A DNA stretch of 17,361 nt from CAYMCV01 sp964389005 (GCA_964389005.1 CAYMCV010000050.1:1-17361); one strand, 5' to 3'. Numbered from the stretch's first letter, positions 5,438 to 14,455 are shown. Made by a program: numbers and translations. Notes: generated by a model from the letters alone, not told the origin.

Positions 5438-7272
5438 GCGACTTCTTTTGACAGTTTTTCAATAAACGGAGATGTATGATACCGTTTTTTGTCATCAACG
5501 CAGGTTAGAAACAATGATTCTTTGGCGCGCGTCATTGCCACATAGAATAGCCTGCGTTCTTCTTCTGTCTCCGCAATTTCATGCGCGCGCGGATGCGGTA
5601 TAAAACCTTCATTGCACATCGGCAGATAGACATGATTCCACTCTAACCCTTTAGCTCCGTGCATGCTCATAATTTTAAGACAATTATCGTTCTCCGACGC
5701 ATCTTCCGCAATTTTCTCACGATAATCGGCAACATGTGCCTTGAATTCTTTCCATGAATGAAATTCTTTCGCTCGTAATTTCAATTCTTCATAAATTTGT
5801 TCATAAATTCTATATTTTTTCCCCTGTGAGAATGCCTCCTCCACCAGAAATGTTTCATATCCCATTTTTTTCTGTAAATATACAAGTGCCGCATAGGGCT
5901 CTAGTTCTTTCAGCATCGCCAAATCTTCGGCAAGCACTTTCAAGTTCTTCTTTACATGATGTGAACACCCTTCCCCTTTCTGCAAATTCTCCCAATCAAT
6001 TTGTTCACTTCGGACATAGTCACGTCTGATATACCGTTTCGGTCTGTTCATCATCCGATAAAAATTCTGTCGCGTGGTCTGTCCGTTCGCAAAATCAAGA
6101 TATGCAAAAACATCCTTTACAATAAAATGTTCATAGAAACAAACCGGCTTTTCTTTTCTCGTATAAGGAATTTTATGAAGTGATAAAAATTCACAAAACA
6201 CTTCCGCCGCAGCATTCGTTCGAAACAAGATTGCAGTATCTTTTAGTTCTTGATTGTTCCTATGTTCTCGCAATTTTCCAAGCAACCAATCTATTTCCTC
6301 TTTACGCTCCTTGAATACAAGGCATTGAAATACGCCTTCCGTTCGCGTTGTTGATATTTCCTTGTTGAAGCGTTCTTTGTTTTGTTGTATTACCTTGGCA
6401 GCCTCCCTTACAATCACCTCTCTGCTTCGATAATTACATGACAACAGTATTTGCGCGGGTTGTTCATAATCATCTAAAAATTGAAACATCATCTTGGGGG
6501 TGGAACCGCGAAATCCATAAATTGCCTGGTCGTCATCTCCGACTGCAAAAATATTGCTTCTATTCCCGAACAATTGAAGCAATACTTCATACTGCATCGG
6601 ATTGATGTCCTGAAATTCATCCACCAAGATATAACGAAATCTGTCTCTATACATCTCTCTGACAGTTTCATTTGCTTTGACAAGTTCGAGGCATTTTAGA
6701 ATCATATCCTCAAAATCAATCAAATTTTCCTGTTTTAGGCGATGTAAATACGCAAAGTAAACATGCATAAACTCCCTGTCGTTGATAACCGATGAATGAA
6801 ATTCTTCAGGTTTTGCCATAAATGTCTTGACGTGGGCAATTTCAGACAATAGTTCTTCTGTATGTGCATCGTCAAAAGCGGTCATTTTTAGGTCGCATAG
6901 AACGTCTTTCATTATTTTTTTCTTCAATTCCAAAGGAATAATTCGAATCTGCTGAAACTTATGATAACATCTGATGATTTGATAAAAGAATGCATGGAAG
7001 GTACCGAAGGTGACAAGTGTCTGTGATTCTTGCGACAATTGTAGATATCTATTTTTCATCTGCCTCGCGGCAGCTTGGGTAAAGGTAATAACAAGAATTT
7101 CTTCGGGAGCGGCTCTCCCGGACGAAATCAGATATAATATGCGATGTGTGATTACGAATGTCTTACCGGAACCCGGTCCCGCATTACACAGTACGGGACC
7201 GTCTCCGAATTGAATTGCTTTTAACTGGTTAGGATCAGCCTTCAAGTTGAAGTTTCTTGATTGCTTCGGCAA
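5383..7272 (-). CDS. UvrD/PcrA-like superfamily 1A DNA helicase, compact
   Basis: An ATP-dependent 3'-5' DNA helicase of the UvrD/PcrA/Rep group. Motifs are in order: Walker A GPGSGKT (32-38), Ia ITFTQAAARQM (62-72), II DEFQD (218-222), III GDDDQAIYGFRG (245-256), IV NYRS (280-283), V MHGAKGLEW (537-545) and VI RRLFYVAMTRAKE (573-585). At 629 residues it is about 100 shorter than typical PcrA. It stops soon after motif VI with a Ser-rich tail, so the C-terminal RNA-polymerase-binding tudor domain is absent. No ATG lies near the N-terminus. TTG at 7272 overlaps the end of gltX by 38 bases and TTG at 7245 is an alternative. Neither has a good Shine-Dalgarno, which suggests translational coupling. 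A DNA repair or replication-restart role is inferred from the family. Confidence 0.9.
   Translation of the reverse strand: MPKQSRNFNLKADPNQLKAIQFGDGPVLCNAGPGSGKTFVITHRILYLISSGRAAPEEILVITFTQAAARQMKNRYLQLSQESQTLVTFGTFHAFFYQIIRCYHKFQQIRIIPLELKKKIMKDVLCDLKMTAFDDAHTEELLSEIAHVKTFMAKPEEFHSSVINDREFMHVYFAYLHRLKQENLIDFEDMILKCLELVKANETVREMYRDRFRYILVDEFQDINPMQYEVLLQLFGNRSNIFAVGDDDQAIYGFRGSTPKMMFQFLDDYEQPAQILLSCNYRSREVIVREAAKVIQQNKERFNKEISTTRTEGVFQCLVFKERKEEIDWLLGKLREHRNNQELKDTAILFRTNAAAEVFCEFLSLHKIPYTRKEKPVCFYEHFIVKDVFAYLDFANGQTTRQNFYRMMNRPKRYIRRDYVRSEQIDWENLQKGEGCSHHVKKNLKVLAEDLAMLKELEPYAALVYLQKKMGYETFLVEEAFSQGKKYRIYEQIYEELKLRAKEFHSWKEFKAHVADYREKIAEDASENDNCLKIMSMHGAKGLEWNHVYLPMCNEGFIPHPRAHEIAETEEERRLFYVAMTRAKESLFLTCVDDKKRYHTSPFIEKLSKEVAYLSSSDSASFSINSSNS
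5464..5490 (+). terminator. Weak candidate terminator after the DUF1292 gene
   Basis: AAACGG (5464-5469) pairs with CCGTTT (5482-5487) across a 12-base loop, and the T-run continues to 5490. The stem is short and lies inside the antisense helicase coding sequence, so it may be coincidence. Confidence 0.3.
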
Positions 7273-8692
7273 TACGTGCCAAAGACTCTTCCTTCCCCAA
7301 TACCTCCATAATCTCCGTTGCGCCGGCCGGCGTCATTTGCTTACCGGAAACAGCGGTTCTTATGGGCCACATCACATAGCCGTTTTTATACCCTTTTTCT
7401 TCAACAAACGCAACAATGGCGTTATAGAGCGCATCATTTAAATACAACTCCTGCGCTTTTAGAATCGGCAGAATCTCCTGCAATATACTCAATGAAGATG
7501 CTGCATCTGTTTTCATTTTTTTGTGTGTATACATACTTACATCATAATCCGGAACCGCCTCAAAGAAGTCAATCAAATCCGGAATATCGGGAAATACCTC
7601 AATTCTTGTCTTGACCATCTGAGCAATTTTTGCATAATCGAGTTCTTTGGTAATCGTCTGCTTGATGTATGGCAAAGCCATTGGATAAAAATTGTCAAAC
7701 TCCATTCGTTTGATATACTCGCCATTCATCCACTTTAACTTCGTGTAATCAAATACAGCCGGTGATTTGTTGATATGCCGATAATCGAACATTCTAACCA
7801 ATTCCTCCAAAGAAAACACTTCTTCATTTTCTTCCGGACACCAGCCAAGCATTGCGACGAAATTGACCACTGCTTCGGTTAAAAATCCCTGTTCAATCAA
7901 GTCCTCGTAAGATGCATGTCCGCATCTTTTGGACAACTTGTGATGTTCTTCGTCCGTAATCAACGGGCAGTGTACGTAGACAGGAATTTCCCAACCAAAT
8001 GCTTCATACAAACGATTGTACTTCGGCGAAGAAGAAAGATACTCATTCCCTCTAACCACATGTGTAATTCCCATTAAGTGGTCATCTACCACATTTGCAA
8101 AATTGTAAGTTGGAAATCCGTCGGATTTAATCAGAATCATGTCGTCCAATTCTGCATTATCCACCGTAATCTCTCCGTAAATCTCATCATGGAAGGTGGT
8201 TGTGCCTTCTGTCGGATTATTCTGACGAATGACGTACGGTTTGCCGGCACGCAAGTTTGCTTCCACTTCTTCTTTCGATAAGGAAAGACAGTGCTTGTCA
8301 TATACATTGATTTCTTTTCCTGCGACAGTCTGTTCTAACGTTGCAAGACGTTCTTTATCACAGAAACAATAATATGCTTCACCTTTATCAATTAACTTCT
8401 TGGCATATTCCAAATAGATACCGGAAGCTTGTCTCTCACTCTGTACATAAGGACCGACACCGCCATCCACATCAGGACCTTCATCATGCTTTAATCCGGT
8501 CTTCTCAAGCGTTCTGTAGATAATATCCGTTGCTCCTTCCACAAGACGCTCCTGATCCGTATCTTCAATTCGAAGAATAAAGTCTCCGCCCTCGTGTTTC
8601 GCAATCAAATAAGCATAAAGTGCTGTTCTTAAATTTCCGACATGCATCCTACCCGTAGGTGACGGCGCAAATCTCGTTCTGACTTTGTTCAT
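7235..8692 (-). CDS. gltX: Glutamyl-tRNA synthetase (class I)
   Basis: The enzyme attaches glutamate to tRNA-Glu in the cytosol. In organisms without GlnRS it may also mischarge tRNA-Gln; the sequence alone does not decide this. The class I signature is APSPTGRMHVGN (9-20) and the KMSKS-equivalent is KLSKR (252-256). A RIEDTDQERL block (41-50) is intact. Cysteines at 109, 111 and 135 resemble the zinc-binding knob of E. coli GluRS. The 485-residue length is normal. GGAGA lies seven bases before the ATG at 8692. The gene follows feoB on the same strand after a 95-base gap that shows no clear terminator and only imperfect promoter boxes, so partial read-through from feoAB is possible. Confidence 0.97.
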   Translation of the reverse strand: MNKVRTRFAPSPTGRMHVGNLRTALYAYLIAKHEGGDFILRIEDTDQERLVEGATDIIYRTLEKTGLKHDEGPDVDGGVGPYVQSERQASGIYLEYAKKLIDKGEAYYCFCDKERLATLEQTVAGKEINVYDKHCLSLSKEEVEANLRAGKPYVIRQNNPTEGTTTFHDEIYGEITVDNAELDDMILIKSDGFPTYNFANVVDDHLMGITHVVRGNEYLSSSPKYNRLYEAFGWEIPVYVHCPLITDEEHHKLSKRCGHASYEDLIEQGFLTEAVVNFVAMLGWCPEENEEVFSLEELVRMFDYRHINKSPAVFDYTKLKWMNGEYIKRMEFDNFYPMALPYIKQTITKELDYAKIAQMVKTRIEVFPDIPDLIDFFEAVPDYDVSMYTHKKMKTDAASSLSILQEILPILKAQELYLNDALYNAIVAFVEEKGYKNGYVMWPIRTAVSGKQMTPAGATEIMEVLGKEESLARIAEAIKKLQLEG

Positions 8693-8787
8693 GCAATTTC
8701 TCCATTCTTCACCGAATCATTATCGGCAATCTTCGTGTTCCATTTTGCCACAGCACAATGTCAAAATCAAGTCTTTGTATGATGAAT

Positions 8788-10773
8788 TTAGAGAAATATG
8801 TTCCCAATCTGATAGGTCAATGTTGCAACCACCCACGCAACCGCAATCTGATACGCCATCGCAAATGAAGTAAACTTCCATGAATTGCTTTCTCTTTTCA
8901 TGGTTGCAATCGTTGCGACACACGGTGTATATAAAAGACAAAATACCATAAGCGCCAATGCATTCGCTGCGCCAAACGCCGGATTGATTGCTTTGATTCC
9001 TTCTAAAAGGCTCAAATTACCGCCACCCGATGTAAACAAAACCGTTACGGAGGAAACCACAACTTCTTTTGCAGAAATACCGGCAATCAGCGCAACAACA
9101 AATTGCCACATTCCAAGTCCCATCGGTATCATAACGGGAGCCAATATGCCACCGAGCATTGCCGCAAAACTGTCAGCCGGATTTGTAACCATACCGCTTA
9201 TCCCGAAGTTTAGTGCCAACCAAATCACAATGGATGCAATGAATATCGTTGTTCCCGCTTTGGTCAGATAATCTTTGATTTTATTCCAAACATAGATAAA
9301 AATTGAATTGATATTCGGGCGTTTATATTCCGGTAATTCAATTAAAAGTGAGTCGTTTTGTGTTCCCTTGTCAAAGCGATTTGCGACAAATGCCGTCAAT
9401 AATGCAACAATGATGCCGAGTAAATACATGGAAAATGCAACCAATCCTGCAAATTTCGGAAAAAACATACCGGAAAACAGAACATAAATAGGTAATCTTG
9501 CGGAACAGGACATAAACGGTGTAATCAACATCGTCTTCTTGCGATCCTTTTCTGTCTCCAGTGCACGTGTTGCCATGATTGCCGGAACGGTACAACCGAA
9601 GCCCAAAACCATAGGAAGAAACGCTCTTCCGGACAAACCAAGTTTTCCCATGATTCCATCCATAACGTATGCGACTCGTGACATATAACCGCTGTCTTCC
9701 ATCAAAGCCAATGCAATAAACAGAATTGCAATATTGGGCAAAAATGTCAGTATACCGCCGACACCGGCCAAAATCCCGTCAAGGAGCAATGAAATCAACC
9801 AATCAGCAACATGAATCTGCGTAAATAATACCGCAAGCATATCTGACAACCCGTTCAATCCGATTTCCAACCACCCCTTGATCCAATCTCCCACAAGAAA
9901 AGTCAATGTAAACACCAGTCCCATAATCAGTAAGAACATCGGGACGCCCCAGAAAGGATGCGTTAGCAGTCGATCAATCTTATCAGTGGTTGCCGCTTTC
10001 TTTTCTTTATAGAACAATGTCTCACGAATGATTAACTCGATATACGTATATTTACTCTGTATGATTTCACGCTCATAACTCTTACTGGTAATGGACGTAA
10101 TGTTAATCGGATGTTCTTCACAGACTTGTTCGTCCTCTTCCAATAGTTTGATCGCATGCCACCTTGCAGATGAGTGTGTCGGATACCATGCCGACATCAT
10201 AACTTCAACTTTGGATATTTTATCTTCAATTTCTTTTGCATAAGGAAACACCATACCGCAGGTTCCCGCTTCCTTGTGATGAACCACTGCATGCAATAGA
10301 ATATCCAATCCTTGCTTTCTTGTACCGCTGACGGGAACTACGGGGATATCTCCGAGCATCTCCGGTAAACGATGCAAATCGATTTCCATTCCACGCTCTC
10401 TGACGATATCCATCATATTGAGGGCAATAACCACCGGTTTCCCAAGTTCCAATAATTGTAATGTAAGATACAAGTTGCGTTCAAGATTGGATGCATCCAA
10501 AACATTCACGATAACCTCAATATCATCATCCAGTACACAGGTTCGCGTCACTTTCTCCTCTATTGTGTAGCTGGTCAATGAGTAGATACCCGGAGTATCG
10601 ATGAGAACCAGATTTACATCCTCGAATTGTACAGATCCTTCTTTCTTTTCCACGGTTACCCCGGGCCAGTTTGCAACTTTTAATTTGGATCCTGTAATTG
10701 CATTGAAAAGTGTTGTCTTACCGCAATTGGGATTCCCCACAAATGCCACATGAAATTTTCTTTCGTTATCCAT
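8788..10773 (-). CDS. feoB: Ferrous iron transport protein B
   Basis: FeoB is the cytoplasmic-membrane Fe2+ importer with an N-terminal GTPase domain. From the chosen start the G motifs are G1 GNPNCGKT (13-20), the switch region around WPGVTVEKKEG (36-46), G3 DTPG (59-62) and G4 NMMD (119-122). A helical spacer leads to the membrane domain with its two Gate regions and a final LLYTPCVATIATMKRE core near the C-terminus. The protein is 661 residues, slightly shorter than E. coli FeoB. An upstream in-frame ATG at 10791 lacks a ribosome binding site, whereas GGAGGAG lies directly before the ATG at 10773. feoA ends 21 bases upstream, so the two are one operon. Iron repression through the box ahead of feoA is expected. 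Confidence 0.97.
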   Translation of the reverse strand: MDNERKFHVAFVGNPNCGKTTLFNAITGSKLKVANWPGVTVEKKEGSVQFEDVNLVLIDTPGIYSLTSYTIEEKVTRTCVLDDDIEVIVNVLDASNLERNLYLTLQLLELGKPVVIALNMMDIVRERGMEIDLHRLPEMLGDIPVVPVSGTRKQGLDILLHAVVHHKEAGTCGMVFPYAKEIEDKISKVEVMMSAWYPTHSSARWHAIKLLEEDEQVCEEHPINITSITSKSYEREIIQSKYTYIELIIRETLFYKEKKAATTDKIDRLLTHPFWGVPMFLLIMGLVFTLTFLVGDWIKGWLEIGLNGLSDMLAVLFTQIHVADWLISLLLDGILAGVGGILTFLPNIAILFIALALMEDSGYMSRVAYVMDGIMGKLGLSGRAFLPMVLGFGCTVPAIMATRALETEKDRKKTMLITPFMSCSARLPIYVLFSGMFFPKFAGLVAFSMYLLGIIVALLTAFVANRFDKGTQNDSLLIELPEYKRPNINSIFIYVWNKIKDYLTKAGTTIFIASIVIWLALNFGISGMVTNPADSFAAMLGGILAPVMIPMGLGMWQFVVALIAGISAKEVVVSSVTVLFTSGGGNLSLLEGIKAINPAFGAANALALMVFCLLYTPCVATIATMKRESNSWKFTSFAMAYQIAVAWVVATLTYQIGNIFL

Positions 10774-10794
10774 TGTTTGCTCCTCCACCATCGA

Positions 10795-11022
10795 TTACGC
10801 ATCAACCTTTCGTACTTCAATCATTGATGTGATATGTTTACCGAGCCCCAATCTGGAACCGCGCACTTTCACAATCATCGCACCGGCCCTTTTCTTATTC
10901 AAAACCAGTATCGTGGTACCGTCATTCATTCCCAAAGCCTCCAATCTTCGTGCAATCAGACGTTCTACACAGATTGAGGATATAATGTATTTTTGACCCG
11001 AAACCGCTTCATATAATGTCAT
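10795..11022 (-). CDS. feoA: Ferrous iron transport protein A
   Basis: A 75-residue cytosolic SH3-like protein that partners FeoB. The sequence shows the family pattern: an N-terminal MTLYEAVSGQKYIISSI strand region, a RRLEALGM helix, then a VLNKKRAGAMIVKVRGSRLG beta region ending at ITSMIEV. A GGAGG site lies eight bases before the ATG. It is the first gene of the feoAB operon. Confidence 0.95.
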   Translation of the reverse strand: MTLYEAVSGQKYIISSICVERLIARRLEALGMNDGTTILVLNKKRAGAMIVKVRGSRLGLGKHITSMIEVRKVDA

Positions 11023-11040
11023 ATGATATCGCCTCCTTCA

Positions 11041-11055
11041 TGAGAATGATTCTCA
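11041..11055. promoter_or_regulatory. Perfect 7-1-7 Fur-type iron box ahead of feoA
   Basis: TGAGAATGATTCTCA is a perfect palindrome around one central base and differs from the 7-1-7 Fur consensus TGATAATNATTATCA by one symmetric substitution. It starts 12 bases downstream of the -10 box, so it overlaps the early transcribed region and would block the promoter when a metal-loaded Fur-type repressor binds. Confidence 0.82.
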
Positions 11056-11066
11056 TTTTCAATGTG

Positions 11067-11095
11067 ATTATACAATCAGGTATTTACTATGTCAA
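11067..11095 (-). promoter_or_regulatory. Full-consensus sigma-A promoter of feoAB
   Basis: On the minus strand the -35 is TTGACA (11090-11095) and the -10 is TATAAT (11067-11072) with a 17-base spacer, a perfect match at both boxes. Such a strong promoter fits a gene set controlled mainly by repression. Confidence 0.88.
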
Positions 11096-11145
11096 TAGAT
11101 AAAGCCGAACAGCACATATTCATTTTAACGGTAATTATGTTGTAT

Positions 11146-11181
11146 ATAAAAAGGGATCCCCGTCGTAGACTCGGGAATCCC
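11146..11181 (-). terminator. Intrinsic terminator after the ABC permease/GldG gene
   Basis: On the minus strand GGGATTCCCG pairs with CGGGGATCCC across a short loop, with one bulge, followed by TTTTTATATA. It lies about 20 bases after the stop of the upstream ABC gene and insulates the feoAB promoter. Confidence 0.85.
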
Positions 11182-11201
11182 AAAATCGTTATATATAAAT
11201 T

Positions 11202-13335
11202 TTATTTTTTACGTCTTACTGCCCAAATCGCGATACCGCTCGTCACCATAACAATCGGTAAGATTATTACCGTGATGATTGCAAAAATGATGGTAACCGC
11301 ATAATTAATCATTATATTGTCGTATGTCAAACTCTTTGCCGTAACCGCAGACGCAAGTTCTGTCTGTGAACATACATTAACCGCATTCAAGAAAATATCA
11401 GAGTTTGCATTTGCGGAAGCCGCATCAACATTTTCCAACAAAAACGTATCTGCTGCGAGTACCACAATACGTGACTCTCCGTCTTCTCTCGGTATTGTAA
11501 AGTAAATTCCAAGTGAAAGCGGTCCCGCAATATCGCTGTCTTCCTTCTCCAACGTTGCAGCGCTTAAGTTCGTTTTGCAATAAGCACTGTCCGATGTATC
11601 TAAAAATGATTGGAAAATAATATCGGACTCTTCTCCCGGCAATACAATTCCCTGACATTGATAGCAGAACGGTCTTCTTGTTCCTATGTTGGTAACCATT
11701 TCTCCGTAACCAACCTTAGGAAGCAACTGATAAGGGATATTCTGTGCCATATAGTTCGGATCGCCTTCCAATACCACGCCTTCTGCAATTGTAAAACCAA
11801 ATTTTTCAAGATAAGTATTGTAATTCGGCACCGGAACCTGCGGTATACCCAGTGTAAAAATTGCGTTACCGCCATTATCGATGTATTTTTCGATAATTGA
11901 GATTGCTTCTTCCGTAAAATCGCTCTGAGGCGCATTGATGACAAGCAAATCCACAGCCTCCGGTATTTCTGTCAAACTCATGAGATTCACATCCACAACC
12001 TCATAGCCGGCCTTCATCAATGCATTTATTACATTTGTGGGAAGTTCTGTTTCATTATGTCCCTCCACAACGAAAACTTGCGGGAAATCATCAGCAACCA
12101 ATGCAGAGATAGTCGCTGTCAGTCTGCCTTCCACATCAATACCGACTGTATTGTCATAAGTTTGATAGGTCTGATAATCAATACCGGATTGATGTACATA
12201 ACAATCATAATATGTGATAATTTTATGTTTGTCTCCGGAAACAACAATCATGCTGTTATCTTCTAACTGTTCATCGGAATATGCCTGATAAAATGTCGGA
12301 TTTGCAATCGTTGAAATATATTCCACATGAATTTTATCGCTTTCTGCAGCATATTGTTCAAGATACTTCGTCACAAAACCATCACCGCTTTTTTGATCTG
12401 CGAGGCAATAAATCGTAACATCCTCCGTCAAATTTGCAAGCATATTCTTTGTCGTATCTGTAAGCGAATACATCCGATTGCTTGTAACATCAAATTGCGT
12501 ATATTGAATGGGAATATAACTTGCTCCCACATTCGCGCCTATAATGAGCAGGATGGTAAGTATTGTTCCGACAACGCTGAATAGAACTTTTTTGATACCA
12601 CGTGACGCAACCGAAAATGTCTGTTTCCCAACAGTTCTGTAAGTCAATATGATAAAAACAGCTATCACAGACAGTAAAAACAGAACTGCGCATAAATCAA
12701 ACGTACCGCTAAAAAACTGATATGCCGCTTCCGAAATGTCCAACTTGGTTATGAGTGTTACAAACCAATTGGATTGTCCCTGCGTAATTCCCGAAAGGAA
12801 GGACGGTACAATCATCATTCCGACAAATACCACATAGGTTATGATAATTGCAATGACTTGTTTCTCGGTAATCGTTGATATAAACATACCGATGGATAAC
12901 GCAGCAGCTCCAAATAAATAGAAGCCAAATATGGAACTATACGTCTCTCCAACCGGAATATCCCCGTACAGCATAGATATTAATGGGTAGATGCATACCG
13001 GAATACAGCTGATGGTAAACATCGTAAGCAATGCAAGATACTTACCCATAACAATTGAGAACATGCCAACAGGTGCAGTCAGTAACAATTGATCTGATTT
13101 CTGTCTTTTTTCTTCTGCAAAAATTCGCATCGTCAGAACCGGAATTATGAACATAGCGATGGTAAGCATACCGCTTACGACATAGTAAATATCCGGNNNN
13201 NNNNNNCGGAGAACCGCTGAACATGTTAAAAAATACAAAATATAAGGATGTAAAAAATGTAAAAACAGCCAGGTAAATCCATCCGATGATTGAGTGAAAA
13301 TATCCGCGGAGTTCTTTTTTATATATCGCTGTCAT
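11202..13335 (-). CDS. ABC-2-type permease fused to a GldG-like auxiliary domain (interrupted by an assembly gap)
   Basis: This is the membrane partner of the adjacent ABC ATPase. It starts at an ATG at 13335 after AGGAGG, one base after the ATPase stop. The first roughly 235 residues are an ABC-2 permease (start MTAIYKKELRGYFHSIIGWI; PVLTMRIFAEEKRQKSDQLL; six or so membrane segments). A GldG/ABC_transp_aux-type extracytoplasmic domain follows, starting near YTQFDVTSNRMYSLTDTT, with a final membrane helix and an Arg/Lys tail. Ten Ns at 13197-13206 put the two halves in different apparent frames. Both flanks end in a complete CCG codon, so deleting the Ns, with or without merging the shared CGG, restores one frame (about 706 residues). 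Substrate is unknown; related systems are annotated as gliding or secretion ABC transporters. Confidence 0.85.
13197..13206. other. Ten-N assembly gap
   Basis: A run of exactly ten Ns. The left flank ends in ATCCGG and the right begins CGGAGAACC, so they share CGG. It looks like a scaffold placeholder rather than ten unknown bases, because reading frame is recovered only for true gap lengths divisible by three, including zero. Confidence 0.95.
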
Positions 13336-13336
13336 T

Positions 13337-14395
13337 CTATTCTACCTCCTTATCATCGTCTTCTTCATCATCGTCGTCTTCGTCATCATCGTCGTCATCA
13401 TCGTCTTCGTCGTCATCGTCGTCTTCGTCATCATCGTCGTCATCTTCATCATCAACGAGAACTTCCTGTGTCAATTCCAAGAATACCGACTCCAGTGTCT
13501 GCTTCGTTACATTCATCTCAAGAATCGGTAATTTTGCATTCATTAACGCAATGGATACCGCTTCGCGAATATCCGTATCTTTCTTTGCCGTAATCGAAAT
13601 TGATACCAGATTCTTTTCATCAGATTCAACAACTGTGAATTCTTCAATGTCTTCCATTCCCTGCAAAGCACTCTCAACTGCCTTCACATTTCCTTTGACA
13701 AGCAGTTTCAGGCTTTGGCCCGCACCGTTTCCGACGCTTTCCAAATGTTCGGGAGAATCCTGTGCAACAAGTTTTCCATTCGATATAATGATGATTTCAT
13801 CACATACGGCACTTACTTCCGACAAAATGTGAGAACTTAAAATAACCGTATGTTTTTCTTTGAGACTGCGAATTAATTCTCGAATCTCAATAATCTGCTT
13901 CGGATCCAATCCGACCGTCGGCTCATCCAAAATGATAACTTCAGGATTGCCAAGCAACGCCTGTGCAATTCCGACTCTTTGTTTATATCCTTTGGAAAGA
14001 TTCTTAATCAATCTTCCGCTGACATCTGCAATTCCGGTATCTCGCATCGCAGATTTCATAGCATCTTCACGTTCGGATTTGGGTACTTTTTTCAGTTCTG
14101 AAACAAATAATAAGTACTCTCTTACCGTCATATCGGGATAAAGAGGCGGGATTTCCGGTAAGTATCCTATGTATTGTTTCGCTTTTACCGGAGATTGTGC
14201 AATATCAACCCCGTTAATTAACACATTTCCCTCTGTCGCAGAAATGTATCCTGTGATTACATTCATCGTTGTAGATTTGCCCGCGCCGTTCGGACCCAAA
14301 AAGCCGTAGATGCGACCTTTTTCAATTTCAAAACTAATGTTGTCTACTGCCTTGTAGTTCCCGTAAGACTTGGTCAGATTTTCAACCTTAATCAT
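13337..14395 (-). CDS. ABC transporter ATP-binding protein with polyacidic C-terminal tail
   Basis: The cytosolic ATPase of an ABC-2 exporter, GldA/CcmA-like. Walker A GPNGAGKST is at 34-42, the signature LSKGYKQR at 133-140, Walker B VIILDEP at 153-159 and the H-loop His at 189. A C-terminal regulatory region of about 100 residues follows. The protein ends in 34 consecutive Asp/Glu residues (about 315-348; 28 Asp, 6 Glu) and KEVE. Two adjacent ATGs exist; the second (14395) has the better distance, five bases, from GGAG. The stop is one base before the permease start, so the pair is translationally coupled. The tail is unusual for the family and is encoded by a GAN triplet repeat. Confidence 0.93.
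   Translation of the reverse strand: MIKVENLTKSYGNYKAVDNISFEIEKGRIYGFLGPNGAGKSTTMNVITGYISATEGNVLINGVDIAQSPVKAKQYIGYLPEIPPLYPDMTVREYLLFVSELKKVPKSEREDAMKSAMRDTGIADVSGRLIKNLSKGYKQRVGIAQALLGNPEVIILDEPTVGLDPKQIIEIRELIRSLKEKHTVILSSHILSEVSAVCDEIIIISNGKLVAQDSPEHLESVGNGAGQSLKLLVKGNVKAVESALQGMEDIEEFTVVESDEKNLVSISITAKKDTDIREAVSIALMNAKLPILEMNVTKQTLESVFLELTQEVLVDDEDDDDDDEDDDDDEDDDDDDDDEDDDDEEDDDKEVE
13352..13453 (-). repeat. Triplet (GAN) repeat encoding the polyacidic tail
   Basis: A 102-base tract made only of GAT, GAC and GAA codons on the minus strand (ATC/GTC/TTC on the plus strand). The codons are mixed, so it is an imperfect microsatellite. It lies just ahead of the Shine-Dalgarno of the permease gene. 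Slippage would change tail length in whole residues. Confidence 0.9.
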
Positions 14396-14408
14396 CATTT
14401 CTCCTTCC

Positions 14409-14422
14409 TGCGCAACTGCGCA
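14409..14422. repeat. Tandem TGCGCA palindromes in the ABC operon leader
   Basis: Two copies of the self-complementary hexamer TGCGCA are separated by two bases, directly before the ATPase Shine-Dalgarno. They could form a small hairpin close to the ribosome binding site or a protein-binding site. Confidence 0.4.
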
Positions 14423-14455
14423 TTCTAAATCAATTTTAAATATCGTAATGTCATT

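Noticed and set aside
8693..8787. Strong promoter for gltX suggested by a TTGACA
   Set aside because: The base run 17 bases downstream is not a -10 box; only poor matches exist with other spacings, so no promoter feature was called.
8720..8941. Minus-strand cysteine-containing ORF overlapping the end of feoB
   Set aside because: More than 150 bases lie out of frame inside conserved feoB sequence and no ribosome binding site precedes it.
13042..13335. Separate short ORF or frameshifted pseudogene at the start of the permease
   Set aside because: The frame change coincides exactly with the ten Ns and disappears when they are removed, so it is an assembly artefact, not a broken gene.
13290..13832. 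Plus-strand ORF with a very long serine run
   Set aside because: It is the antisense reading of the GAN triplet repeat in the ABC ATPase gene; no ribosome binding site or promoter supports it.
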